Positions 9,183 through 21,600 of a DNA stretch of 64,000 bases are shown here, piece by piece. Where the stretch lies: positions 40,931 to 104,930 of the IMG/VR virus record IMGVR_UViG_3300021197_000868. The stretch is one strand, 5' to 3'. The notes under the pieces were generated by a model. That model saw nothing but the letters and a program-made list of their open reading frames with translations. It was not told the DNA's origin and did no database searches. This DNA is from a virus. Numbering within the stretch: position 1 is the first letter of the stretch; every line of letters starts with the position of its first letter. A program made the position numbers and the translations under genes.

Positions 9183-9677
9183 ATGCCAAGTCCATCAGAA
9201 TGTGTAACTAAATACCGTCGTTTATCTAACGAAGACTTTGCTATTTGGTATGGGAATACTTTAGGAGTGGATGCAGAAGTCAGCGCTCTTTTAGCGCAGC
9301 ATCGTACACGTAAGAGCATTCAGATAGCGATAGATGCTTTAGTACCTGCTCCTGTAGTAGAGGTTGAATCTGTAGAAGACATCCCTAATTCACAAGACTT
9401 CCCTTCTGATTTATCATACGATGCTATGTCGTTAAATGAACTCCGAGAGGAGTGTAAAAACCGTGAATTACCTGTTTCCGGTACAAAGGCTCAGTTGAGC
9501 CTACGCTTGAAGCGTGACGATGAAGGTATATCCGAGTCCCTGACTGAAACTGAAGCCCCCGAGGAATCGGCTGCTGAAGTTGAGTCGGACACCCCCGCTG
9601 AAGAAGCGGCTGTGACCATAGGTGAGACAAATGCCGACAATATCGAACAAGAATCTATTACTGAGACAGAAGAATGA
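9183..9677 (+). CDS. SAP-domain protein with acidic tail in the tail module
   Basis: A 164-residue protein. Residues about 80-110 form a SAP motif (MSLNELREECKNRELPVSG, then KAQLSLRLKR), a helix-extension-helix that usually binds DNA. The last 55 residues are an acidic Glu/Thr/Ala-rich tail. A GAGGTGAATAAAA site precedes the ATG. It overlaps the start of the next gene by 47 bases in another frame. Why a DNA-binding-type motif sits between tube and chaperone genes is unclear. Confidence 0.55.
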   Translation: MPSPSECVTKYRRLSNEDFAIWYGNTLGVDAEVSALLAQHRTRKSIQIAIDALVPAPVVEVESVEDIPNSQDFPSDLSYDAMSLNELREECKNRELPVSGTKAQLSLRLKRDDEGISESLTETEAPEESAAEVESDTPAEEAAVTIGETNADNIEQESITETEE

Positions 9678-9990
9678 GCAAAGACACGAAATACCTGTAG
9701 ACGATGATGAAATCATGGTTGTCTACGTTAGGGATATTTCCTTCTTTGATGTTCAGAAATCTGCTCAAGAATTACTCACAATCGGTAAAGATGGCGGAAT
9801 GTCTCTCGACCTAGAATCATATTGGAAGTACGCTTTTACTAATTGGATAGTCCGTACTGAACCTGAACTTTCTACTTCTGAATTACTAGACTTAAAAGGT
9901 CACATTGGTCAGCGCATAGCCGCTATTCTACCTAGCCCTGAGACAGTAGGTAAAATGTTACAGGGAGATTTTACGAAAGGCGACGCTTAG
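9631..9990 (+). CDS. Tail assembly chaperone, G-like
   Basis: A 119-residue protein between the tube protein and the tape measure gene, the classic position of the tail assembly chaperone. ATG 9631 has AGGTGA at 9620-9625, like the site before 7204, so it starts inside the upstream gene in a different frame. The protein begins with basic residues, then DDDEIMVVYVRDISFFD, and ends in a helical domain. It is followed by a -1-frame open region whose coding-like sequence begins before any start codon, implying a G/GT pair made by ribosomal frameshift. Confidence 0.6.
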   Translation: MPTISNKNLLLRQKNEQRHEIPVDDDEIMVVYVRDISFFDVQKSAQELLTIGKDGGMSLDLESYWKYAFTNWIVRTEPELSTSELLDLKGHIGQRIAAILPSPETVGKMLQGDFTKGDA

Positions 9991-10268
9991 AGATTGAGAG
10001 TTTTCTCACTCGTAAGTTAGTCGCCACACCTGAAGACATAGAAATGCAATTAGAATTATGGGCTTACGTAGTAGCAACACATTACAGCATATCACTAAAA
10101 GAGGTACATGAAATGACTCCAGCGACATTCCAACAATCTCTCTCATGGGCGCTTGCTGGTAGGAATCAACAGGAAAAGCAAAAGAAGCGGCAGCGCCAAG
10201 AGTCAAAAAGCGGGGGTCGTGAAACAGTGTCATTAGATTACGACTGGCTCGATTTGGAGGACTTTTGA
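9954..10268 (+). CDS. T-like extension of the tail chaperone (via -1 frameshift)
   Basis: This frame is open from 9954 and reaches the tape measure start at 10268. The first ATG is at 10044, but the residues before it (LEIESFLTRKLVATPEDIEM) look like genuine protein and run straight into ELWAYVVATHYSISL. No ATG, GTG or TTG lies in this stretch, so it is best read as a -1 frameshift continuation of the gene at 9631-9990. The C-terminus is rich in Lys, Arg and Gln and then acidic. The predicted fusion is about 212 residues. Confidence 0.6.
   Translation, partial: NVTGRFYERRRLEIESFLTRKLVATPEDIEMQLELWAYVVATHYSISLKEVHEMTPATFQQSLSWALAGRNQQEKQKKRQRQESKSGGRETVSLDYDWLDLEDF
9964..9975 (+). other. Candidate -1 frameshift site
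   Basis: In the 9631 frame the codons read GGA GAT TTT ACG. The four T at 9969-9972 allow tRNA-Phe to slip back one base; GGA preceded by G at 9963 is a second possible slip. After the slip the frame reads on to 10268. The site lies 16 bases before the TAG at 9988, a usual arrangement for tail-chaperone frameshifts. It is not a canonical XXXYYYZ heptamer. Confidence 0.45.
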
Positions 10269-11413
10269 TGGTAGCACTAGCAGGTTTAACTACGGCTATG
10301 AGCGGATTAAGTTCTGCTGCTAGTGGGCTCAGTGGTATCTTTAGTAGTCTAGGCGGTCTACTCAGTAGCATTGGAAGTGCTATAATGAGTGCTTTTGGTA
10401 CTGCGATGGATTTTCTAAAAGAGAAGTTCCAAGCAATAAAGGACTGGTGGAATGACAATATACAGCCTATTTTCGATGAGTTTTGGGAGTATGTAGGTCC
10501 CACGATAATGGCAATATGGGAGTCGTTTAGTGCTTTGGGGACAGGTGCTATTGACTTAGTAGTAGGGGCATTCGACCTACTAGTAGCGGGTGCTGAATTA
10601 GCATGGGGAGGTTTAACCTCGGCTATGTCATTTATGTGGGATGGCTTTGTAATGCCTATTTTTGAAATGTTTTCTGCACTCTTTAGCGGAGTTATTGCTC
10701 TTGCTACTGGAGATTGGGCAGGGTTTATTGATGCTGCTAAAGACTATTGGAATGATGGTGTTGTACCCCTTGTTGACTATTTTATAACCCCATTCTTAAT
10801 TGGATTAGACGCTATTGGGACTGCATGGGATTTCTTAGTAGACCTTATGATGTCAGGATGGGACTTAGTAATGGGAGTCTTCGACTTCACTTGGAAGGAC
10901 CTTTTACCTGATTGGAGTTGGAGTGATATTATTCCGGGCGCTTTAAGCGATTTCTTTTCACTAGATAATCTAAGTAATGTTTTTGACAGTCTTGCATCTA
11001 CGTTTGACGCAGTAGTAGAGCCAATTGTTAATGCTATAAATGATTATATTATTGACACTATCAATGACGTAACAGGATATGAATTACCCGTTATAGGTGA
11101 AAGTCTTAGGAGTATGACTGGTGTAGATAAAATACCTCAACTTGCTGAAGGTGGAATTGCTAGTGGGCCTATGAGTGGTTACCCTGCTGTGTTACACGGT
11201 ACTGAAGCAGTAGTGCCTCTATCAGGTGGTCGCTCTATCCCTGTGGAAATGAAAGGCGGCGGTGGGAAAGGTAACACCTTCAATATCACTATCAATCCAA
11301 GTGGTATTACAGACCGCACTGACAAGCGTGAACTCGCTCGCACTATGGGTAACATGATTCAACAAGAAATATCACGTGCTATAGGTGGCACTACTATGAG
11401 AGGGAGGATGTAA
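10268..11413 (+). CDS. Tape measure protein (short)
   Basis: A 381-residue protein that should set tail length. It has an N-terminal Ser/Gly/Leu/Ala-rich helical stretch, then long hydrophobic, Trp-rich helices, and a C-terminus typical of tape measure proteins: IPQLAEGGIASGPMSGYPAV then HGTEAVVPL. ATG 10268 overlaps the preceding TGA (TGATG), with GGAGGA upstream; TTG 10265 is not preferred. At about 0.15 nm per residue, the known scaling for such proteins, it predicts a tail near 55-60 nm, short for a non-contractile tail. Confidence 0.8.
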   Translation: MVALAGLTTAMSGLSSAASGLSGIFSSLGGLLSSIGSAIMSAFGTAMDFLKEKFQAIKDWWNDNIQPIFDEFWEYVGPTIMAIWESFSALGTGAIDLVVGAFDLLVAGAELAWGGLTSAMSFMWDGFVMPIFEMFSALFSGVIALATGDWAGFIDAAKDYWNDGVVPLVDYFITPFLIGLDAIGTAWDFLVDLMMSGWDLVMGVFDFTWKDLLPDWSWSDIIPGALSDFFSLDNLSNVFDSLASTFDAVVEPIVNAINDYIIDTINDVTGYELPVIGESLRSMTGVDKIPQLAEGGIASGPMSGYPAVLHGTEAVVPLSGGRSIPVEMKGGGGKGNTFNITINPSGITDRTDKRELARTMGNMIQQEISRAIGGTTMRGRM

Positions 11414-11415
11414 TC

Positions 11416-12645
11416 ATGGGTGATGGATATGGCTCTCCGATTAGGTTGCACTTTGAAGACCCTGAAAGAATGGCGGAAGCCGGTTACGAAGATGGTATGG
11501 AATTACAGGCTTTGAGTATAGCCCTGTCTGTAGAAAGAAAGGTAGGTGGTATGAGTCTACCTTATTTTGGAGGTCAACGTCTAGGGATAGATATGAATCG
11601 CTCTAACTCTACTATCATCATTGAAGGGATTTTTACAGATGATGGCTTAGGTAGAAGAGGAATATCTGCTAAGTCTGCATCAGCAGTAATAGATTTTGGG
11701 TTCAGGATGCAAGATGCTAGAGTAGTAGGTACTATTCCAAATATATCCCAAGGACACTTAAGTGCTTTAGCAAATGGCGATGGTAACGCTTCAGCCCAAC
11801 ACGGATTTTTGAAATTAAAAGGACAAGATGGGACTACACACACTATATCATTTCAAAGAGATACCGGGGGTTCAGTAGGGTACGTAAGTGCTCAAACTGT
11901 TAGAGTTAAAAATCTCACTGGCGCTGGCACATACATTACCCCTGCTCAATTGGCTACTGCTGTAGCGAGTGCTATAGCGGCTATCAGTGGTAGCCCCTTT
12001 ACAACTTCTGTATCTGCTTCAGATGCTCCTAATGGTGGAGATGCTAAACTTACAATTACGCAAAGCACTTCCGGCTCTATGATAGCGGAGTCTTCTGTTA
12101 AGTTTGAAAACAATGGTAATATAGAACCTTATAATGAACTTTTCAAAGGTGGTAGAAATGCTTCTAATACTGGAGGTAAGTCTGCCGGTGACAAAGTGCA
12201 GGACTTGTATGGTATACTTCACAATACAGGTAGAGGCGGCGTTGCGTCAGGTATTATGAGGGGTGTTGTTGGTGCAGTTTCTAACACTTTAGCAGTCATA
12301 GCAACTGCGGGGGCTGCATTAGAGCAAGGTATGTTAAGTTCAGCGTTAAGGGAGGATATTTTAGGTGATTATCCTATAGGTATTCAGATTCCATATAACT
12401 CTATGATAACAGCACCCGATGGTAATAAATACGCTGCTAGAAACTTCTTAGTTCCTACTGGAACTGTGGGTATTAATGATAAGATGTCACACACTAACGA
12501 TAATGCGGCTGGTGTAGATTTTAAAGAGTCTGATAAAACAACTGGAATTAAGGGCGCTGTGCAAAAGTTTGATGTTTCTTACAGTGCTGCTGAAGAGCAC
12601 TACACTTATCAGATGGTCTTTGTACCAATAGACTTCCTAGGTTGA
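11416..12645 (+). CDS. Distal-tail-like / baseplate protein
   Basis: A 409-residue protein directly after the tape measure gene, where distal tail proteins are encoded. The N-terminal 110 residues resemble a short ring-forming beta domain (RLGIDMNRSNSTIIIEGIF). Residues 125-240 are a Thr/Ser/Gly-rich insert, and the C-terminal part contains hydrophobic helices (GVVGAVSNTLAVIATAGAAL) and a final strand (YTYQMVFVPIDFLG). It likely closes the tail tube and anchors the giant protein downstream. The call is from position and predicted fold. Confidence 0.45.
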   Translation: MGDGYGSPIRLHFEDPERMAEAGYEDGMELQALSIALSVERKVGGMSLPYFGGQRLGIDMNRSNSTIIIEGIFTDDGLGRRGISAKSASAVIDFGFRMQDARVVGTIPNISQGHLSALANGDGNASAQHGFLKLKGQDGTTHTISFQRDTGGSVGYVSAQTVRVKNLTGAGTYITPAQLATAVASAIAAISGSPFTTSVSASDAPNGGDAKLTITQSTSGSMIAESSVKFENNGNIEPYNELFKGGRNASNTGGKSAGDKVQDLYGILHNTGRGGVASGIMRGVVGAVSNTLAVIATAGAALEQGMLSSALREDILGDYPIGIQIPYNSMITAPDGNKYAARNFLVPTGTVGINDKMSHTNDNAAGVDFKESDKTTGIKGAVQKFDVSYSAAEEHYTYQMVFVPIDFLG

Positions 12646-12654
12646 GGTGAAATA

Positions 12655-15600
12655 ATGCCAATAATGTTACAATCCAACCACGCACTTTTCTTTGATGGTG
12701 TAAGCGACGGTGTCATTATCCCTCAAGGTGTATTTAGTAAACTAGGTAGAGATAACTCAGATGGTGAAAGAAACGCCTCTGACATAATAAGTGAATCTTC
12801 TCAAGGCGCTAGAGTAAACAGCGTAATTAGTGACGCATTAGGTAAAGAAATAGCAATAGAAGCATGGGTTACTCCTGACTGCGGTGGTGTGATACTTCAG
12901 AAGTCATCTCAATTTTGTTTGAAACTAGGTAATGTAGATACACCCGGACCGGCATCTTTTGAGGTTAATCTTCAAACTGATAATGGTTTTAGAAAAGTCA
13001 TAATTTCCACAGCAAGAGAAATCTCAAACGGTTATAATGGTACTGTATATCCTAGTACAACTAACAATGGGTTTGAAGACTCTTTCAACCGCTTCGTAGG
13101 CTCTAAGGATGATGCTACTAATCTAAATATCAACCAAAGACCACTAATTCATATTGTTGCTAGTATGAGTAAAGGTGTAGTTAGTCTTCACATCAATGGT
13201 GAGTTAATGGCTGAAGAGACAGTAGGTAGATGCTTTTTACCTGAGTCTGATGACCACGTCTACATAGGTGGAACAGGCGGTGAGTTTCGTGGAGTTATTG
13301 AGAGCGTTCACATAAGTTCTGTATTTTCAAATGAAATGACAACTCGTAACGCAGCCTTAGTTAACAACAATACTCTAGCGTTGTTTAGATTTGAAGAGCC
13401 AATAGAGCCAATAGAAGGAATATACGACATCTCTTCTATCTCTTCTGCTAGTAATTTATCAGCGATAAATGTTAGTACAAGTGATGCTGCTTTATTAGCG
13501 TCTAAACTAACTGGTAAAACTATAACCAGTGGTACAATAGATTTTACAGCCACTCCTTACTCTTCAGGTAACTACAGTGTAGTTGATTACAAAACTGTAC
13601 CCGGTACAAAAAACATCCGTGCTATACCTCATGTCCCATACAATCTTCTAATCAATCCCGGCTCTATAAATCGTGACACTCAAAAGCCAAATCAATCTCC
13701 ACCTGAGCGTGTACGTTTACACAATATAAATGTCAGCACTGGGGCTATACTAGTAAGTAGTATTCACTTAGATTTTGACGGCTCTACTAATGGAGACGGG
13801 CTTAGACCAGTATTACATTCTCGTAGTAGTGGTACTGGTGATGATTACTTTGTAGTGGTTAGCGCCGACCTTTTACTAGACAATGGGTCAGGTAAGCCAT
13901 ATCAACCACCTCACTTAGCATCTCAACTTATTGATAGAACAGGTCAAATGGTGCTTGACGAAGGTCACTTTGAGCAACACGGTATTGTTTTCTCTAGTAG
14001 AATGGCTACGACTACTAACGATACCAATAACCCCTTTGCTGTTACATGGCCTACTACATTAGACGAATCATTTCAGATAGGACACTCAGGTAGACACATA
14101 CTCAATCATGTTACAGGTCATCATTATCTCAGGAATATGCCGAGAGCGAGTGAAGAAAACTTAGACCAGCAATTTGGAAATGCTGATATTGTTGAGTTGA
14201 TATATGACGGAGCGGCGCAGGGTATAGAGAAGCAGTTTCCTATCAATAGTAAAATAGATTATTATCGAGATATTGCTCAAAGTAGAATAGTAGATATTAC
14301 TTCATCTAGCACTGTCTCAGATTCGGTAGACAATGGATTAGCAGACCCTTCTAGGAAATTGATAGCAATCGGTGGTGAAAGTTTTAACCCAATGCCATTC
14401 GCTTTGAAAGGCCCCTTACCACTAAGTATAGATGATGCAGATGATAACATACGTAAACATCATCTTAGACCATCTAAGACTAGTAGAGTTGCTATTTTAG
14501 AAGTTGATTTATCATCATACAATTTAGCATCATATGTTGAAATACATTACAATGCGATTGATTTTACTGGTGTCAGCATGGGTAAAACCACACCAATGTT
14601 AATGGTCGAAAAAACTGTTCCTGCCTCTAACCACTTACTTACAGGGACTACATACGTAATAGATGCCATTGAAGCATCTTTGGCTAGTGGTAAGACTCTA
14701 CATGCACCGGGTGGTATCATTGAGATTTCTGCTCCTGTTCAAGGTGATTTAGCAACAGCGTCATTCACTCATTCTTTGGTTGGGGATAACAGTGAAGGTT
14801 TTGAAAGTGACTCAGAACTAGATGAAAGATACACTCCTCAAAACTATACAACGATGACTACTGAACCAAGAAGACCTCCTCAAAATATAGCAGCATCACA
14901 TACCTCTAAAGAAAGTCACGAATCTGTTTTCCATCATTTGATTATAGAGGCTAATAACGCAGGTAAGTTTAGCACATCACCAAGACCTTCAGCATCAACT
15001 AGTTCGGGTGCTGCTGGTGAGTTTGATATAGCGGTAGCAGCATCTGCTGGACCTGTACATGAAATGTTCGACATAATAGACAATCACGCTACTACGACTC
15101 CGGGTGTACAACAACGCATTTACGTGCAACCATCTGACCGTAGTAGAACTGCTCAATTGAGACATGTAAAAGCAGTAGCAGATAACGGAAATGATTCTCA
15201 CTTTGCTAGTATAATGTACTTAATGACTAGAGGAAAACTACGTAGCGTTATTGAAGAAGAAGGAGAAGATGGCGCAGAGAGGTTTACTACGGTAAAATGT
15301 GTCGGTATAAATGCAGCAATTATCAACAGAAACGTAGACGAAATAGGTTCAGGGAGCCCTGATTCACACGTAGTCAAGGAGATAGACCCTAACGCCCCAG
15401 TAGTGACTGTCACACTAGGAGGAGTAGGGCAAGGAGCGTATGATACAAACCCATCATTCGACCCAAGCACACTATCGAGGTTGCCTTATAACACAAGGTT
15501 TGGATTTTCTTGTCACGCTGTATCTGTCCGTACAGACCGTGACACTACCGCCGCTGACCGTATTCAGTTCATTGAAGTGCGTGCTCTAAACAACGGCGCT

Positions 15601-18600
15601 GATGATTTGAAATCATGGGGTACATATCCGTTCCCTAAGAAAGGGCGCTTATTTTTGAGAAGTGGGGCTAGTGCTGAGTATAGTAATAAGAACGGCGTGG
15701 CATTCTTCTTTGAAGATTCTGATGTTGGTAGTGGTAGATTCGTACTAAGTGACGGGTCAGAGGTCGCTAATTTCTATGAGTGGGTTGGGAGTACAGGACT
15801 CAGTTCAACAGCAGGGGCCGTTAGTAGTAATAGTATAGTTAATGCTTCTATTGGTGAAGTAATACTCGGTGATGGTAATTTTTATGTAGAGAACGCTACT
15901 GCCGATGGCTCTACTGTTAACGATAGAATGTTTCAGTCAATGGACACCGTTACTCACGATTATCAGTTAGGTACTCAGTTCGCAAGTACACGTGCTCTAG
16001 TAGAAATACCTCTATTTAATCAGCAATTCTTCAAAGATATACCTAATGGGATATTACCGGGACCTGATAACTCTTTGAAGTTACATCTTGACCCTACAAT
16101 GACAGCACATACTTGGAATCCTTCACCTGTAGGAAGGCGCTATCAGGAAGTTTCACCCGGTGACCGTAGCGCACATTCCGCTTATGCTTATTCTCTATCA
16201 CAGAATAATCATACTCGTAGTGCAAGTATTCAAGGAGAGGCACTTCTCGATACTAGTCCAACTCCTGATGTTTACAAACTCTATGTTAGTAATCCTGAGA
16301 TATTCCCCGCTGCTGACATAGGTAGTTCAGGTAAGTCTTACTTCTACGTGGATGAAGTACAGCGACATCAAAGGGCATTCTTACCGAATGGTGAGTGGAT
16401 TATTTACAATAATGACCCTTCTAGTGATGGTTTCATACAGTTTGAAGATGCTCTTTATGCTCATTCTGAGAAGTTCTTGGAGACACATGAGGCAGGTATG
16501 CAACTACTAGTAGGAGGAGGTTATCAAAGTGAAAGTTTAATTCCTCTAGTTGGTAGTTTCTTGAACCCGTCTTCTTCTATAGAAAGAAGAAGTGAATACT
16601 ATCATGACTCTGCTAGTGTTAAAACTCAAGGTGGGAATGTAGACTATGGTCTACGTCAATATGTAAGTGCTGTTGAGTTTAAGGCGGGACCTACTACTAA
16701 CCCCCATGCTGCTCGCATACAGTCGGGTAGAGCCCGAGGTCAAATCATAGGTGTAGAGCCTATTATGAATGGGACCACTTTCACTGGTCTAGTAGTGTTA
16801 AGTCTATCAGACGAAGATATTGTTTCATTCCCTAACATTCAACCTAACATTGATAGTAATGGTAACATAGTTTACGAAACTGGAGATTATCATTATCTAT
16901 TAGAAATAAAGTCACCTAATGGTGACACTAGAAGATTTATTTATTGGGGTGATGCTACTGCTACGTTTGCACATTTAAGCAGCACGCCTACTAGTCCTAA
17001 TGACTTTAGAAGTTCGATTATAGTTGAGGATATTTTCAACAAAGGTAGTACACTACCTGATTATTATAATAAAACTCATGCTAGTTACATATTAGACCAA
17101 GAGGCTTTGTTAGTGAAAAGAGGTTTTATGTTTGGCTTTGACCATGATAAGGATAGTTCAGCACTAGAAAAAACACTCAATATCAGTGACACTTTCAGAC
17201 CTCCTACTGCACGCCATCCTTGGACTATTAAAGCATCACCTACTGTCACTACTACTGCTTTGACTACTACAAACACTACTAGTGAGCGATTACTACAAGC
17301 AGATACCAATAGCCTAAATGTTCAGAAAGATGACTATGTGTATGCTGAAATAGAAACCATATCAGGCTCTACTATTGACAGCGTTAAGTTTCTAGGTAAA
17401 GTCACTGTTATTGCTGATGGTCATGCTCAAGGTACACCTTCGTCTGATACAGTCCTAACTTTAGATGGTAGTATGACTAGCGCAGTAGCGACTGCGGTGA
17501 ACAGCGCTCTAGGAGATGCTGCTAAAAAGGTGTATCTTAGAGTTGGTTGTCATGACATCATGAGGAATGATGATGAGGCTATCCTGAATAGAACATGGGT
17601 ATTCCCGTATGCTCCCGGTGGCTTCCGTAAAGGAGACACTATATGGGCTAACATGACGTATAATAATCCTCACGCAGTAGAGGGATTATTTGCTAAGAGT
17701 CGTGGTGTGTTCAATGAAGCATTAGTTTGGAAGGGTTTCAATGGTGGATTAGGTACAATGCAAGATGAGGCTCGTGATAGTATTCCACTTGAGAACTTCT
17801 TGATTGGTAATACATGTAGAGAAACTGCTGAAAATTATCTCCAGCACGTAAACAAGACCATAGAAGAAAATTACATAAATCTACTGGGAGATAATCCAAA
17901 TGCTCCTATTGTTGCTTATCTCGACCCTACTTTGAAAGGTGATAATCATGCTCGTGTTTTGCTTTATGATTGCGCTCATGACCGTGAGTTTATTGCATTC
18001 CAAGACTTACAGATGCAAGTTCAAACTAGCCCAAAGGTAGCAGAAATTGGCTTCCAAAGACATACTACTGGTTACAATCTTGCTACAGGTGGTGACCAAA
18101 TTGATTTGGTTACTCACAACATAAAGTATAACGGTGGTAGTCAAAACGCCTTTATGACTCAAATTGATGTCGCTAATGGTTTCCCAAGTCAAAATAAGTA
18201 TGTTAGACCCACTATGCGTTCAAGATTTATGGAGAGCGCTTACGCTCATGATATTGCTAATAATTATTCAGCATCGAGTATGCAGTCACCTGTTTCAGGA
18301 ATAGTTACTTCTTTAGTTACCTTTTATCCAAACGGCGCTGGAGCAAACGGTAAAGAAGGAGGTACTGGTTATTCACCAGCATCAGGTTTAGCGACCACTA
18401 CTACTGGAAGTGGTTCAGGATTGACTGTTAATATCACATCGGCTGGAGGCGGCGGTACTAACCAAGGTATTTTACAGATTCCTGTTATCAATGCCGCTGG
18501 AACAGGTTACGCTCATGATGATGTAATTACAGTTACTCAATCAGGAGCATCGGGTGGTAAGTATCGTGTGAGAATATCCCCCGCAGGGATTCCAACAAAT

Positions 18601-21600
18601 CTCACCGCTTCTAACAGATTAACTCAATATGGAAAAGGACATGGTCACTTTGTACACACAGGTTATCATACAGGTGGCTCATTTTCTGAAAGGGCTATAG
18701 GGGACAGTATTTTACCTAGAACTCAAGATGCAGTTGTATTACCTTATTGGGCTAATGAATTACATAAATACAGTCGCAAAACGAGGTCTAGCCTAGATGA
18801 CTTTGTTACTAAATTGACAATTCATCGTGAGGCGAAAACAGGAGCATCTATACGTGACCCTTCTACATTGTTTGATACTCCTGATGGTACAAGAGTCATT
18901 CCAGCATTCTTAGCCTTACGTGGTATACGCTCTAGTAGTCTCGACTTGTCAAACATGCGTGAGAATAGACTTCAACATCTAAAGCATTGGACTGACATGG
19001 ACTTCACTAGAAGGTTAACAATAGACTGTGGTCAAGTAGGAACACGTGACGGTGTTACTGACGTAGAGGCTGCTGCTCGTGAAGTTGTTAGAATTATTAA
19101 CCAAGCAGGTGCTAAGAATGCTAGAACTAATAGCGTAAATGATGAAACAGGGTCTGCTCACGACCCCGCAGTTTGGTGGGATGTAGATAAGGCACTCGAT
19201 ACACAAGATAGTGGTAGCCACATGGGTTATCTTAGAGCACATTTAGGTAGGGTAGTGCAAGATATTAATGGTAATCAGGGTTATTCTATAATTATACATA
19301 GCACTGTACCGGGTGCTACTGGTCGTAATTTCTGCGTGTGGTTGGACAACGCTCGTGGTCAAAGTACATATCAACCTGAGTTCCTTATTGGACATGGAGG
19401 GAGATTCAGAACATTTTGGTGTCAACCTGAAGAGATTAGTGGTGAAAACATGCACCCCGCTCCGATGCCGCTAAATAAGCACGGAAGACCATTTGCTCCT
19501 ATTACAAGTTTACGTCAGTATACTTTACCCGATGAAACAGGAACACAGATAAAATCTTCTAATGACTTTGCTCAGCGTGGTGATGAAGAATCAGACCCTA
19601 TAAACAGGGCCATTTCTATGACAACGGGCTCAGGTCAATCCCATAATACGGTTAACACTGAATCACTTGAAGTAGAAGGCTACGCTACTAGTTTTACAGA
19701 AGGGCTAAGAGTAGGCACACAAGCAGTTGCTAGAGTAAACTTAGGAGGATTAGTCGCTGCTGGTGTACCCGGTTTCGCTCCTGATGCTGGTACTTGGGGA
19801 TTCGGGCGCAAGAGTGATAAAAGATTCACAAAAAAATACGGCGATATTGCTAAGACACAATCATCGGCTACATTACCTACTAGATATAGTAACTACATAC
19901 CATCTAATCAAGTGACTCACGACTCTATAGGTAACACACCTTTGTATGGATTTGAGTTTAAAGACCATTTAGGGAATAGACATGGTATTCGTATAGTGTA
20001 CCGTTCAATAGATGAGGCATTTACTCTTGATGAGACTCAACTTCCTGACACCTTAGAAGATGAGATTATAATTTACATAGATGACCGTGATGTAGGGCAG
20101 GGTGGATTCACAATAGGTCACCATATGCACGGATTAGGCGACGCTACTGGTCGATTTGACCCTAACCCCTCAAATGCTGATTTGATAGGTTGGCGTGGTA
20201 ATAGGTGGAATGGCATTCCATCTGTTAACGCTGCTTATGATGTTGATGTTCACTATTCTAGTAATACTATTAGAGTTCAAATGAGAGCACCTTACGACTC
20301 ATGCCCTCATCCTGATGTTCTAGGTTATATGGGATTCCCATTGAAAAACGGGCTTATACAAATCTCTGACCCGTTTAATCATGCTGACGCTAAGGGTACT
20401 TTCGGTCATGTGTATTCCTATACGCATCGTGACGTGGTATCAGGTATACACTATTTCTATGGAGTACAAGGAGATGATTTTAACGCATCACAAGGTCAGG
20501 CTGCTGGTGTTTCTACTGTAGTTACCACTCCAACTGATTTTGGTAATAGTGCTACTAGCGTTTACATTAGAGGTTTAATTTCATCTTGTTTGAACTGGAC
20601 TACTCTACTGACTGATGAAGTTCTCGCTGCTGCTATCACAGCAACTATCAACTTGTCTAATCCAAACGTTCAGGAGGGTACACCATTTGACTGTAGAGAG
20701 TTCTTTGCCGCTGATGGTAGAACATTGGGCGAATGGGGGGTAGAGTCAGATGCTATACGTATTCGTGCATTTAACACCAATAGAAATATACGGCCTATTT
20801 CTAATTTCTTTACAGCAAGTATTCATAGAGACATGTCTATTCAAGCAGCACATATCGAGCATGGTGACATTGAGAAAGTAGAACATGATGGGACTTTAGG
20901 TAGTAGCAACCGCTCTGCTACTGACGCACAAATTGATGCTGGTTTAAGAGCGGAATGCGGCTACATACCACATACAATTATTCAAATTATCAGTAAAGGT
21001 AGAGGTTCTAACGCAAACACTACTACTCCTATATTAGTAGATTCTAGTAACGAAGCAGTAAATACTGATACTTGGAGTAAGAATCTTAACGGTGCTAGGT
21101 TTACTGCTTATTCCGGTGACCATATACTTCCTATGGTTAATAACCCAACTCTTGAGATTAATGAAATTACTGCTACTGATGTAATCCTTGATAGCGGTAA
21201 TGAACTATGGCACTTCGTGCGCCCTGCTGGTGCTGAAGGTGCTGCTGTTACAGATGGCGGTGGAGCCTCTATAACTAAATTAGCCTCATTTGGTAGTAAA
21301 TCATTATTTTCTTATAGACAAGATACAGCATTTGTTACTAGTGAAAATGGTGCAAACTCGCAGACTAAATTGGATATTATTACTAAGAGTGATGATTTTG
21401 GTACAGTAGGGTCAGGAGCAGCAGATGTTGCTCAACGCTTTGCTGACCATAGATGCTTTACTACTGCGGGTGTTCGTGTGCTAGGTAGCCTACACTCAAC
21501 ACCGCAAGTATTCTTCCGTGGTGGTAGAGATAGTAGTGACCATTGGGTTCCACTATTCTTTGGTGGTGGTTTTAGTGGGGTTACCATTGACGTTAATGAC

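Noticed and set aside
9622-9677. A frameshift joining the SAP-domain gene to the tail chaperone
   Set aside because: The chaperone has its own ATG at 9631 with AGGTGA 5 bases upstream, so no shift is needed there; the shift is proposed only at its far end.
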